Source: Aphelocoma coerulescens
Lineage: Eukaryota > Chordata > Aves > Passeriformes > Corvidae
Length of the DNA: 64,000 nt
NCBI RefSeq assembly: GCF_041296385.1
Contig: NC_091013.1
Location: 10,492,001 to 10,556,000 of the forward strand
Direction: 5' to 3'
The notes beneath the pieces are model-generated. The model saw only the letters and a list, made by a program, of their open reading frames with translations. It did not search any database and was not told where the DNA came from. Each line of letters starts with the position of its first letter. Positions within the stretch are counted from its first letter, which is position 1. Positions 36,287-47,292 of this stretch are shown one piece after another. A program made the translations under genes and the position numbers.

Positions 36287-36447
36287 TGTTATGCCAGAAG
36301 CTCTTTGTCTTGTTTTTCCTAAACCTTGAAAAAAGCAGACTGAATGCAAATCTGACTTGCACAGGATTTTTTTTCTGTGTTTTCTGTCTCTTTGCCCAAA
36401 TACAGCACTGGGGAGGGTTAAAGAGGCTTTTGTTGCCTATTCTTTTG

Positions 36448-36464
36448 AAAAAAAAAAAAAAAAA
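36448..36464. repeat. Poly-A tract (17)
   Basis: An uninterrupted A run about 160 bases after the SINE, too far away to be its tail. Confidence 0.9.
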
Positions 36465-36689
36465 CACTTAAATTTATCTGTTTTGCATCTTAAGTAATCA
36501 TTACTAATTATTTTAAGCCTGTATCTCACAAATGCACACAATCAATATTGAGTTTGTGTTGCAGTGATGAATTTGAAGACTGTTCAAGAGAGCAGTATAT
36601 TAAATTAAAATTAGTTGTTATGTTTAAATAGTTAAAGAGCTCAGAAATGCATTTTCTAAAGAAACATCTGTCTCAAGAAGTGATGTTGA

Positions 36690-36911
36690 ACTAGAACTGG
36701 GGGGTATGCCTCAATCTCTGTCAACGTAAAGCTCTCAACTCAAACTGCCCCAGTCAGGGATTTGAGCAAAGCAGCCGGACCTTGCCCTGAGATGGCTGAT
36801 AAGTGTTCACAAAGTCCTTCTGATACCAGGCCCAGTGAAATGGCATCTGAGAGGGGCACAGTACCAAGTGATGGGGCTGTGGTCATGGCTGAAACTGATG
36901 CTGCTGCTTGA
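36690..36911 (+). CDS. Exon-like open frame, unidentified (low confidence)
   Basis: A frame open from 36690 (after a TGA at 36687) to a TGA at 36909-36911. The segment is clearly richer in G+C than its surroundings. A splice-acceptor-like stretch ('ctctcaact...ctgccccag', AG at 36752-36753) precedes the part that looks most protein-like. From there about 51 codons read R-D-L-S-K..., then 'EMADKCSQSPSDTRPSEM' and end 'AETDAAA' before the stop. The composition (Ser, Pro, Glu, Ala rich, no hydrophobic core) resembles a disordered C-terminal tail. I do not recognise the protein. It could be a last coding exon, a retrocopy fragment or chance. No AATAAA signal follows closely. Confidence 0.25.
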   Translation, partial: TRTGGYASISVNVKLSTQTAPVRDLSKAAGPCPEMADKCSQSPSDTRPSEMASERGTVPSDGAVVMAETDAAA

Positions 36912-39774
36912 TGAGGGAAAATGTGCCTAAGCTTTCAATTTATTTCAAGTGGATTTTGCTGTACTTTCTGGTGGAACAGACAGTCTTTCCTCATGATGTT
37001 TGATGTGTGGACTTTTCCTTAAACTTTAAGAAACATTAATAATCTGTAGGCAGTTTTTTGTTGAGGCTGGAGGGAGGAATTTCACACTCTTCACTCAGCA
37101 GTGCCTTTAAAATATATATACATGTTTAAAATATATGTACTGTAGAATCAGTTGTGCAGACTCTTTGGGGTTTGTGTCTCTCAAAGGTGGATTTTACACT
37201 AAGGTAAAATGCTGGCATGTCATTTAGATATAGCAATGTAAGTGTAAGACCCCTTTTAAAAAGGTATGAACCTGACAGCTTTCACTACTATAATATATAA
37301 TGGGTCACAAAAAAAGTTAAAATGTAGGAATTGATTCAGGGAGAAAAAGGCATACTGACATGGTATAGACATATTTAAAAATGGCTATTTGGTTTTAAGC
37401 TAAAAAAAGTAGAAATCCCTATAAATTCTTCTTAGAACAATTCATTTCAGCTGAGTACATTTTGCATGGTCTGCTGAAGAAGGTTGTAAGATGCTTTTTC
37501 AATTCCCTTTATTACTGTCTTGCCCTGGAGATTCACAAAACAAAGTACAGACTTTTAAAAAACTGAGGAAGAAACAAGTTTGCCATGTCTAGCAGGGATT
37601 GAAGAAAGAGAAAGGGGAAAAAAAACCCCATACCCACCCCACCTGAAAGAACCCAAAAATCTGCATAGAATAAACGAAAGACACATAAACTCTTTCCCTC
37701 TAAAATATGTAGGTGTGGCTTCACACTTATTGCAATACAGTTGTACATTTAGGATGTTTCAAATGGGTAAATTATTTCATATAAAAAGTAATTTTCTTCT
37801 ATAAACCAGGAACTACAGCATTCTATATTTGATATTATTATGAATGCTCCTGTGCTCTGTAGACAATAGTCTTCTTAAAGAGCAACCAAAATCACTACTT
37901 GCTCAGCTTTCACCTATTTCAGCCTCTGTAAATGTCTAAAAGATTAGATATTTAGGATCAGTATTAAGAAGATGAGATAAAAACTAATTTCTTGCAAGTT
38001 TTTTAGCTTGGTTGCATGAGGCTTGGGAGCAGAGTAATTCCTACCTTATTAAAGCAATAAAAAAAATGACAGGAGAAGAATTGGTGAAATTGGGGAATAA
38101 CTCAAAGTGAAAGTGTGCATGTGTGGGACAACATAATTTGAATTCTGGAATATGTAGGCAGTATTAATGATGGAGCAGAGAAACAATGTATTAGACCATC
38201 TTGGAAAAACTTAGAAGTTGCATCAGGCTGGCAAAGTTTTTTATTAAAGAATAATTCTGAGATAAATCAAAAGTTTTGAAAATATGAAATTACTTTCTAC
38301 GTGAAAAATTCACCACTTTAATTAATGCTTTTCCCCTCACTAGAAAAAAATAATACCTCTCCTACCTTACTCTTCCAAATGTAGTTCAGTATTTAAAAAG
38401 TTGGGGGACTTTTTTTTTAAAGGGTGAATTTTCAGATTCATTTGCCACAATTACAGTCTGTGAAACAAAGAGAAAAATTATAATTAAGGATCCTTGTATT
38501 GCTTAGTCACAGAAACTGCTGCATCTCTATGCTCCAATGTTTTCTACTCTTTGATAGACAAATTAAGTTTAAAACCCTGATATCAAGTGTAGACTTTTGT
38601 ATTGTTACTTGCCAACTGTTACCTGCAAATGCAAATCTAAAGAGCTCATATGCCACCACCTTCTTCAGGGAAATCATCCATGAGAAGAATACTTTTCTTC
38701 ATGTGGTACAAAGCTGACAGTTTTCCTAAATATCATGGGAAGTTTTTTTGTGAGCCAAGAACTGAAGACTGTCTTCTTGTGCCTGATTTACTGCAAATTA
38801 TTCCATTTTGGAAGGTTTAGAATATGAGCTAGCTTAACCGTAGCTTGAGTTAACAATAGCTTGAGCTGCTGGCCCAATATGATTGTCTGAGTTGCCCAGA
38901 AAAACCAAGACTCCACGCCATTTAATTATGTATTTATCACCATTTCTTATTCCATGATGACAAGGCATTAGCCTGTTTTAAGAAACTGAAACTATTGCAT
39001 ATGGGAAGTTTTAGCTTCATGTTGTCTAGATTTCCAAACCTGCCTCTGTTACTTTGGTACTATTATACTTGTGTAAATATAAAGAATAGTCTTCTAATGT
39101 GTTTTGAGGTGGATTATTTGCAGGGGAATAGACTTCTGTGTGATCCACTTTGTCTCTTATGAATTATCTTACTCCTTAAAAAATATTTAGCCTGGTTAAT
39201 GTTTCAAATAAAGGAAGCTCAGGCCAGTTTAGGTGAAAGTAGTGAGGACAAGGACAGATAGTTGCATTCAGTAGAGATTAGGCAATATTAGATGTAACAA
39301 TAGATCAAAAAGAAACCCAAGCTTAGTAGAGAATACTTATCACTATCAGACTTTTTAAAAATACATTTTGCATTGACTCCTTTAATTTGGAAGCAGTATT
39401 TTTGCTTCAATTCTTCATTTATTTGCGTATTAAATAAAACTTTATATTAACTTTCCTCACTTAGTGGTTCTGTTCTTCATCTGTGTCCAGTGATCACCAT
39501 GTCATATGTGATACCCTTCTGTTATTATTCATTTTTCTGTGTTTATGTGCACTAAGATATGCAAATGGTCAACTCCAAGACTGAGTAAATGTGTCATGAA
39601 TTTGATGTACTGTCATAGTCTTCATAGAATCCTATATATCTGTTAAGCAATTGTATATATCTGTTATCTAACATGCAAATATCAACCTACAGAACTCAGG
39701 TTTTCAGTACAAGCAATTCTGTTGCCTTTCTGTTCTTCAAATGCAAATTGATACTAGGATTACTGAAAATTTAG

Positions 39775-39885
39775 GTAGGAGAAGGCCTTAAGAAACAAGC
39801 AGTCCAAACCCTTCTTCAAAGCAGGGACAGCTAAGGGGTCAGATCAGGTTGCCCAGGCATAGATCCAGTCTTATATTGAAGATGG
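39775..39885 (-). mobile_element. CR1 LINE, decayed fragment
   Basis: A reverse-oriented CR1 piece: 'agtccaaacccttcttcaaa', 'gcagggacagctaag', 'gatcaggttgcccaggc' and 'atccagtcttatattgaa' follow the CR1 3' region. The terminal ATTCTRTG repeat at the left has decayed. It is an old copy. Confidence 0.8.
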
Positions 39886-40047
39886 TATTATAGTAATTCA
39901 CAGTATACAGTAGGTGTCAATTTTCCATTCTGAAGCAACATAAGTAACAGAAATGCTGAATTTAAGACCAGTAAAAATGTGCTGTACTGTCGGCGTTTTC
40001 AGCAAGCAAACGGGACGGGGAGCCCGGACAGGCGTTCCAGGAGCCTT

Positions 40048-40061
40048 TTTATTATTTTATT
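40048..40061 (-). terminator. Paired polyadenylation signals of the LTR
   Basis: Two AATAAA words on the minus strand, 60-73 bases from the LTR 3' edge, placed as in a retroviral R region. Confidence 0.5.
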
Positions 40062-40265
40062 CTGTTATCAGTCTCACATACAGAGTTGAGACAGAGATGG
40101 TACAAAGCTCACACCATCACAGGCACCCACAGACTTCCTTGTTGCAAAGCATTCTTAAAAGCTTCTTAGCCAATTAACATGCTTCTAAAAGTTACAGACA
40201 ACTGTTTTATCCAACCCTCAACAGTGCATGTGCATCTGTTGTATATAATACTTGCTTGTTATGCC

Positions 40266-40271
40266 TTTATA
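40266..40271 (-). promoter_or_regulatory. TATA-like box of the LTR
   Basis: TATAAA on the minus strand, about 200 bases upstream of the poly(A) signals; the position suits a U3 promoter. Other AT-rich words are nearby, so this is tentative. Confidence 0.35.
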
Positions 40272-40561
40272 TAACAATGCACAATATTCCATTATTAAGC
40301 TCAAACTTCTCTATCTTGCTAAGCATATTTTTTGCAACTTCAAAACCAATTTCAGCCAAATCTAGAAACTCTAACCATTGTTTTAATGTCCTTGCTTGCT
40401 ATATAATTGTATCCTCTTCTATCTTCAAGTTTTCACAGCTAGAGCTGATTCCTAAATTCTTCTTGCTTTATTTCTGAAACCTGCTTTTTTCTCACACCTA
40501 AGAGCTTTTCCACCTTTTATGTTTCCCCTCGCTGTACCAGCTAGGGCAAGACATCCATACA

Positions 40562-43500
40562 TGTATCTTTTGTGGTGTTTATAAATCCGTGCAGTCAGCC
40601 AGGTGAATAGAGTGTCAAGGAGGATTTTCCTCCCCTTTCCTTCCTTCATTTCTCTCATCAGATTTCTTATAATACACCATAAACTGGTATTCACACACTA
40701 TTTTGTATAAAAGAAACAAAAATCCCTTTGCTGTTACCAGCAACCAATACCAAACAAAACAGTGAATGTTCAAAGGTGCAGGTAAGTAGATAAAGATCAT
40801 GCACCTCCTGATTAAATTCCATCCCCAAATGATAGTGGAAGGTATTACTGGATGGTGGTGTACAGAGTGTGTGCTCATGCTTTCAGGCTGTTTTGAAATG
40901 GTATGTGTAGTCAGTCAGGAATTTAGCAGTCCAGGTGTTTCTCAGGAAGAGGTTTTCCAGTGGTTTTTGGGAAGCAAGGTAGTGTCCTGCAAGTGAGGAA
41001 TTGATGGTTCATAGTCTAGCTCTTGTTATTTCAGTTGCATGCTGTGCAGCTTCAGCAAAATATCTGTTCTTTCTCCTTACCTTTGTGCTTAACTGCTGGA
41101 GGCATTTCCTAATAGAAGTACTGGGGTTTGTACCATAGAATTGTTACTGGGCATTGGAAATGTCATTGGTATTATCAATGGAGAAGCAAAAAACTGACTT
41201 GGTATCAATACTGATAACTCAGCTCATCTTTTTTTAAGTTTTGCTTTGCTTTTTCTATTGTTGTTTGATAAGTTAAATTAGTAGGTGTTGAATAGCAGTC
41301 ACTTTTTTGATTTTTGGATAGAATTTTCTTGTGTAACTCAGTGAACACACAAACTAAGCCACAAAGCAGAACAGGAGCTATATGTAGCTATAAGAAAGCT
41401 AAAACTATTCTATTTTATTCTAAAAGTTTTAATTATTTACTGAACAACCTAGCCTTTATACTCTAAAATTTCTCATAAGAATAGGGCATTAGAAATTAAA
41501 ATACAGCATTTTAAATGATTCCCTATGAGTAACCATGTTTATGATTCAATAATGCAGCTATTAGCTTCCACAGTATATTCTGTGTCATGATATTTGAATT
41601 AATCTTCCTATAATTTTCATTTTAACTGGTAAGATCTTGCACTTGGGCTACTGTTCTTCTCTGAAACAAAAAATAAATTGACATGAACAAAGGATAATTT
41701 GTGCTACTTTACTTCTTTTTCTTCCCACCCCCTTGCCTTCTTTCTAGTTCTTCAGTCAGTCCTGATGGAAAAAATTATACTAGATGATGTGCAACTGTGT
41801 CTTTTCCCCAGGCAGCCTCTCACTGCCGCTAGTTATTCTTTGGCAGCGAGAATCTTTCATCTTGGCACTATGATACAGCCTGAATGAGAAAATTAACATT
41901 AATAGCAGCAGCAAGTGTGAGGGGAGCTAGTTTAGGCTGCTGAATTTCATTCCCGTCTAGTACTCTTGAGGGGAGTAGGACCACTGAGAGTTGATGTGCA
42001 TGGAAAAAGAGCCGAGGCAGTGTGTTTGGACTTTATTTCCCCTTGTTCTTAGAAAAACATTCTTCTTCTCTGCTGCATATTTCCATGCTTTTTTATGTTC
42101 TTTTTTTCCTAAAACATCCCCATGTGAATAAATTTATTCAGAGAAAAAATTTACCTGTGAGCAAACCTATTTGGATGGATGAATAAGACCTTAATCTTTT
42201 TCTTTTATTTTTCAGGTTCTTCTTCCCCATAAATATCTATAAACAGTAGTAAATGTTCAGTTTTGAAAGCTCAAAATTGAGGCAGAAGAAAACAAAATAG
42301 ATGTTAAAAACTCACAATTTTTAAAACAACTATTTTTTTCTGATGTTTTAGGTGGAGGGGTGGGTTATCTTTTTAGTTTTTTGCTCACAATTCTGAAGGC
42401 AATTATTAGAAATTATATTCAGGCAAAATTCTGTCATGATGTCAGATGATGTTGCCAACATCAGCAGTAGAAGGGAAATGCTGATTCTTATCAGTATCCA
42501 TTTCAGGCAAACAGGAGTGAAATAAACAGGACAAAGTAAAGGCTCTTGGACACTTTTTCTGACTTTTGAGAGACTTTCTGTAAATGATGGCACCCGAGAA
42601 TACAGAATTAGGGTATGCATGCAGATGATTAGGATTAGGTTCAGGCCTGAATGTTGAGCTCATTGAAAAAACAGTGAGAAACTTCAAGACATGATGTGAG
42701 AAATCACTGGACCTGTGGAGCAACGGGGTGAGAAGGTGACAGGACTTACAGCACCTTGAGGAGGGGCTGGGTTTCACAGATTGTTAGGGGTCATTGTTAG
42801 ACCATCATTATTAGAGAAAGGTGGCTGGACCTCACCAATAATGGGAGAGTACTGGAAACCTTTTGGGAAGTGAGACCTTGCAGGTCAAGTGGTGCCTTGT
42901 TAGTTGTATCATTGATATTATGTAAGGCTGAGATGACCTGGATAGCAATATCAGAAAATGTAAATGTAGTGGTATTGTAGCAAATCTGAGATTATCAAGA
43001 AAAATTCAATAAGGCACAAGTGTTTGATTTAGGAGCAAGCGAGAGTAGAAAGAAGGATGTCAAAATGGAGAAGAGAGAGTATAATAATGGCAGATCATGT
43101 TTAAGCAAGCCAATAGTCAATATGCTTGGCAGGTTGGACCTTGCACCTTTTCACTGCAGGTTGTCCTGGCTTAAACTTTGATACTGATTATTTTCTGTGT
43201 GAGTGTGCTCCTGTGTGTGTGACCATCAGCGACAAAGCAGGACTGTGCAGTGGGTGGGGATGAGAGATGGGGGTCCAGATACTGGAGAAAGGGTGGTGGG
43301 TCACAGGAGGTCTGGGGGAGTAAAGGTAGAGGTATCTGATCAGAGGACCAGCTGCTCCAGACACCAGAGGTCCAGGGCCAGCTATCAGGGATCCATGTTT
43401 GACTGCTGGTGACCTCCTGTGGTGATCCCTGAGGCTGGATATTGATGTTCACTGAGTGCTGCTTGTCTTTGAAATGTGCATTTCAAAAAAGGTACGTTTC

Positions 43501-43689
43501 TCCAGTTACACTGACTTGTGTGGCCATGCATGTTAGCATCATGTGCACCCCTGAACTTTTAGCATACAAGTAGATCCATTTTGGGAGGACAAAGCCCACA
43601 GCAAACAGCCTCCGTCACTTTATGCAGTCATGGAGGAACCACAGGTTGCAGAGCCCATCAAAATCCTCTTTTGGTAATTTGTCATTAGA
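40562..43689. other. AT-rich unique DNA, GC rising to the right
   Basis: No gene or transposon recognised. From about 42600 on the sequence becomes less AT-rich. A 9-bp-arm inverted repeat with a 2-base loop lies at 43468-43487. A 111-codon minus frame (42442-42777) shows no domain. Confidence 0.5.
43468..43487. repeat. Perfect short palindrome
   Basis: 'tttgaaatg' and 'catttcaaa' are separated by 'tg'. The function is unknown; it could be a chance cruciform or a binding site. Confidence 0.8.
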
Positions 43690-44050
43690 TTGTGAGCCAT
43701 GCAGCACCTGTGGAGGCACTGCACACTGTGTAATGAGTGGGGAGCCCCTGGCTATGGGGGGCTTAGGGTATGGGGCAGACTGGGGCAGGGACCTCCCTTA
43801 GAAGCCTTGCCCCACCATGCCCAGAGGTGGGCAAATAGAGCCAAGATAATGACAGTGGCCCCACGACTGCCACGTATGGGCATGGGGACAGGGAGTGCTC
43901 CAAATGCACACCAGGGATGGATATGTCCAGGTGCACTTCCAGTTGTAGCATGGAGACACACCTCATGCTGTGTCTGCCCCTGTTGGGCCACCACGTAGCT
44001 GTCACCTGAGAATTTATGGTGTATTTATTATTAGCCTTTGAAGCCACCAG
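43690..44050 (-). mobile_element. Possible decayed ERV LTR end and leader (low confidence)
   Basis: A GC-rich patch. On the minus strand an AATAAA (complement of 44024-44029) is followed by a TGACA ending at 44000, six bases, then 'tggtggcccaacaggggc' (43993-43976). That word resembles, with an extra base, a lysine-tRNA primer-binding site of the TGGCGCCC type. Poly(A) signal, LTR end and primer-binding site in this order would mark a 5' LTR and leader of a minus-strand provirus. However, I find no gag-like protein to the left and no LTR start to the right, and the 6-base gap is larger than usual. It could be an unrelated GC-rich sequence. Confidence 0.25.
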
Positions 44051-46952
44051 CAGTAAGCAGACTTTTCAAGCTGTGGTCATTACACATGAGATTTGTCATC
44101 TTGTCCCGCCCTGAGCAGCTGCCAAGCCATGCACTTGTGGGGTTTTCTTTCTTGCTCTGTCATCTCATGGGATGGATGGGGTACAGCTGAGCTTCCCCTG
44201 CAAGTAGTTCCCAGTCAGTCAAATCTAAATTCTTACCTTTCAAGTGTATGTACAGACCTCTGCTCAGACTCTTACCTATACCGGCATACTTGTTTCCAAG
44301 AATCTTACAGGGGAGTATATCTGTGAAGCAAGTCATGTAGCTTACTTTGTCTAGAATTTGAGTCAAGTGCTTTGATCCCTTTCTCATTAACAATTTCTCA
44401 CTGTGTTGAATAAGTATTTACAGTTTATTTTCCAGCACACCTGAGGTGGCTTCCCTTCACACAACTGATCTTAAAAAACTTCCCTGTGATTCGTTAACAT
44501 TTCAACACCTCAGTTGCATTATTTACAGAATTCTCTTCTCAGCTCACTATTGGAAGTGTTGTTTGTACAGCAATGCTGTCACTTCTTCAGAATTGTCTGG
44601 GATTACTGTAATCTTCCTAAGGTGTGTAATCACTCTGGCATTTTCTGGGAAAGGCCTAGTGTAAATGGTCCCGTAAATTCCCATATCCTGTGCCATAGGG
44701 CCTCTTTACAAGACTTAATTTTCTCATCTAGTAGGTCTCACAGAGCTTCAAATGTGCTGTGAGAGGTGGATCAGTGGCCACTGTGACAAAGTAACTTCAG
44801 CTGTCTCATTCCTTTGCTTACTGCAGTGTGACAGAAGTTTATGATTTAATAATTAAAAGTGGTTAATCCAAGTGATTTGTGCAAAAGAAGTGAGAGGGTT
44901 AATGTAAGTGTCAGCATGGTGGGCACAACTTTGCTGTTACCAAATCTGTTGCTCACAGTTGAAAAGGTAGAGTGTGTAACTCAAGGGGAAAAGAAATTAT
45001 GGAGATCTGACACTGCAGCTCCTCTGGCATCAGTGTATGTCCAGTGTAGTCACATATGAGAGGGTACACTACTGTCAAAATTCTGTAGCTAATAGCATAA
45101 GAACATAAGTGTTAAAATAATTACTTTCAACATCCCTTACCAGAGCATATTAAAAAATGCAAAATATTTCAGAATTTCCTGCAGGTTGGCTATTCTGGAA
45201 ACAGTCATTTAGAAAAATATAGGTGCATATGTTGTTCATGTTTCCAACTTTGGCATAAACTCAAAATTTATGCATAAAAGTACAGGCTAGAATTTGTCTT
45301 AATGTTCTATTCATAAACAGTTAAGAAACTGGCACAGTTTGTAAAATATGGAATATTCATATTTTACTGTTTATCTTAAATTTCTACTTCCATACTACCC
45401 TATTTGTGTCTTGACTTTTGCTATTCTAAATAGGCATTCTGTTTAAAACATCAGTTAGTTAGTTTTAAAATCCGTATAACAAGAACAAGTAATTCTGTAA
45501 TAAACAGGAACAGCAAAGTATTACAAGGATTAATTATTAAAAAAAAAATTAAATCAGAATGTGATTATTTGAAGTCACCTAGAGCATTATAGACTTGATG
45601 ACATTGTCACCTAATTTTTCAAACTCTTCTATATTACTTGGTAGTTTTACTGGAAATGTACCTTCTTGTGGGTAAACAAGATTTTCTTAATGTTCAAAAG
45701 GAAAGAAGTAAGAAATTAACAGGCTAAATTTCAGGGATTGGTGTGATATTTCTTTTTTATGTTTTCATTATATGTTCTCATTAAAGATAGAAATGTCATA
45801 TTTATTTTTTTCCATTTATTATGAATGTCAACTAAAATAGAGATAGTAATTTTCTTTTGCATTTAACAAGGTGCTCTTGATTAAATAATAATGAGTATAT
45901 TAACATTAAGGTAACCTTCTGATTTTATCAAAATTGCTAAAAGAATTTTCAGAAGAAAATATCAATTAGATGAAAAATGAAAAAAAATAATTGTTGCATT
46001 TTTTTCCCTGTCTTCTGGCACTTAGATGCTAAAACTTTCACACTTAATTTGAAACTTATATTGACAGCTTCCTGTTGTTGACTCACATTTGAAAGAGCAG
46101 AGTTATGAAAAGTGTGTGCTGTGTTTTCTTACTATTTGATGGACTTGTAAGAAAAGTAAAAACTGACCTCTGGCAGTTCCTTCAGTTGCATGGTTTGGGA
46201 ATATCTTTCAGTACCTTTTAATACTTGTAGAAAACCCCCAACTAAAACTGTAATGAAAATTACAGTAGGCAGACTCAAGGGAATAATTCCAAAGAATGTT
46301 TAAATTTAATACAAAAGCAAAACATCTGTTAGAAGATGTTTCTTAGGGCTAATGCAGCCTAACATGCTGGATACTGAGTGGATGTGGGTGGGAATGGGAG
46401 TGGGGGCTGTCTATACCTCAGAAGAAATGCTACCTCTTTTCATTCAACTAAATATTCTTTAAAAAGTTAGAGGAAGGAGAGTTTTACCTTATGAAAATTT
46501 CCCTTTTTGCTTTTAACACTCTTCCTTTTGAAATATATGGCCAGAAATGTCTCTTATCTTGACACATTGGTGGTGTGTGGGTGTGGGGGAAGAAAAAAGA
46601 GAAGGAAAATGTTTGTGAAGTAAGGGAGAGAGCTGCATGCAGTTTGGGAGCATACACTGCATGGTATGGAATTACAGTGACATAACTGCTTGGAACAGGC
46701 AGAAGAAAGTTTGTTTTCATAGTATCCTCTGAAACTGAAAGGAAGCACTCAGTATCACAGTGCTTAAAGAAAGTTCAAAATCATGAAGGTCATTTCCACT
46801 CCAGATCACAAGAACCGAAATTATTTCTGATATTAAAAACTTAAACAGTGCTAAATTTGTGAATTTCTGTAGTGCAAAGCTAGAAAATGTTCTTTTTGGT
46901 ATACGGTCCGTGACAGGGACTTTTGAGTAGGCATGGAATAGGATTGAAACTA
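44051..46952. other. Unique DNA, no gene recognised
   Basis: About 2.9 kb. The left 400 bases are moderately GC-rich and the rest is AT-rich. No recognised exon, RNA gene or repeat. Confidence 0.55.
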
Positions 46953-47292
46953 CCATAGAATCACCAAGGTTGGAAGAGACCTTCAAGGTCATGGAGTCCA
47001 ACCATTAATCTAGCACCAACAAAATCACCCCTAAATCAGATCCCCAAGTACCATATCCAGTCATCTCTTGAACTCTTTCAGAGATGGTGATATGGCCACC
47101 TCCCTGGGCAAGTTATTCCAATTCCCAACCACTCTTATTTTATTGTTTCTTTTTTTCTAATACTTAAACAGAACCTCCCCTGGTACAATGTAAGGCGGTT
47201 TCCTCTTGTCCTTTCACTTGAGACATGGCAGAAGAGATTGACTTCCTCTCCACTACAGCCTCCTTTCAATAAGTATGCTAGAGCGAGATGTC
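46953..47292 (-). mobile_element. CR1 LINE, 3' fragment
   Basis: A reverse-oriented CR1 copy. The 3' end is at the left ('catagaatcaccaaggttgg'), followed by 'gaccttcaaggtcatg' and 'gagtccaacc', then the C-terminal coding remnant and '3' UTR'-type blocks ('acctcccctggtacaatgta', 'cctcttgtcctttcac'). About 20 bases near 47140-47160 are T-rich and look like an internal expansion. It is 5'-truncated near 47292 and inactive. Confidence 0.93.

Larger units (their letters stand above)
36287..39774. other. Unique DNA between SINE and CR1 scrap
   Basis: It contains an A17 tract (36448-36464), the GC-elevated open frame at 36690-36911 (listed separately), and otherwise AT-rich sequence without a recognised gene. 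Short 'tatatatctgtta' repeats lie at 39633 and 39654. Confidence 0.55.
39988..40553 (-). mobile_element. Solo LTR of an endogenous retrovirus (approximate right edge)
   Basis: A second minus-strand LTR candidate. On its own strand the 3' end is sharp: two overlapping AATAAA-type signals (complements of 40048-40053 and 40056-40061), then a GC-rich U5 ending 'AACGCCGACA' at 39988. A TATAAA lies upstream (complement of 40266-40271). The start is less certain: TGTCTTGCCC at 40553 or TGTATGGATG at 40561. No primer-binding site follows the left edge, so it appears to be solo. A 7-base word, 'gctgtac', stands just outside the left edge (39981-39987) and also at 40531-40537. The family is not identified. 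Confidence 0.6.

Noticed and set aside
43144..43200. Start of an LTR ('ttgtcctggctt')
   Set aside because: Only about a dozen bases resemble the avian LTR start, and the following sequence does not continue the family.
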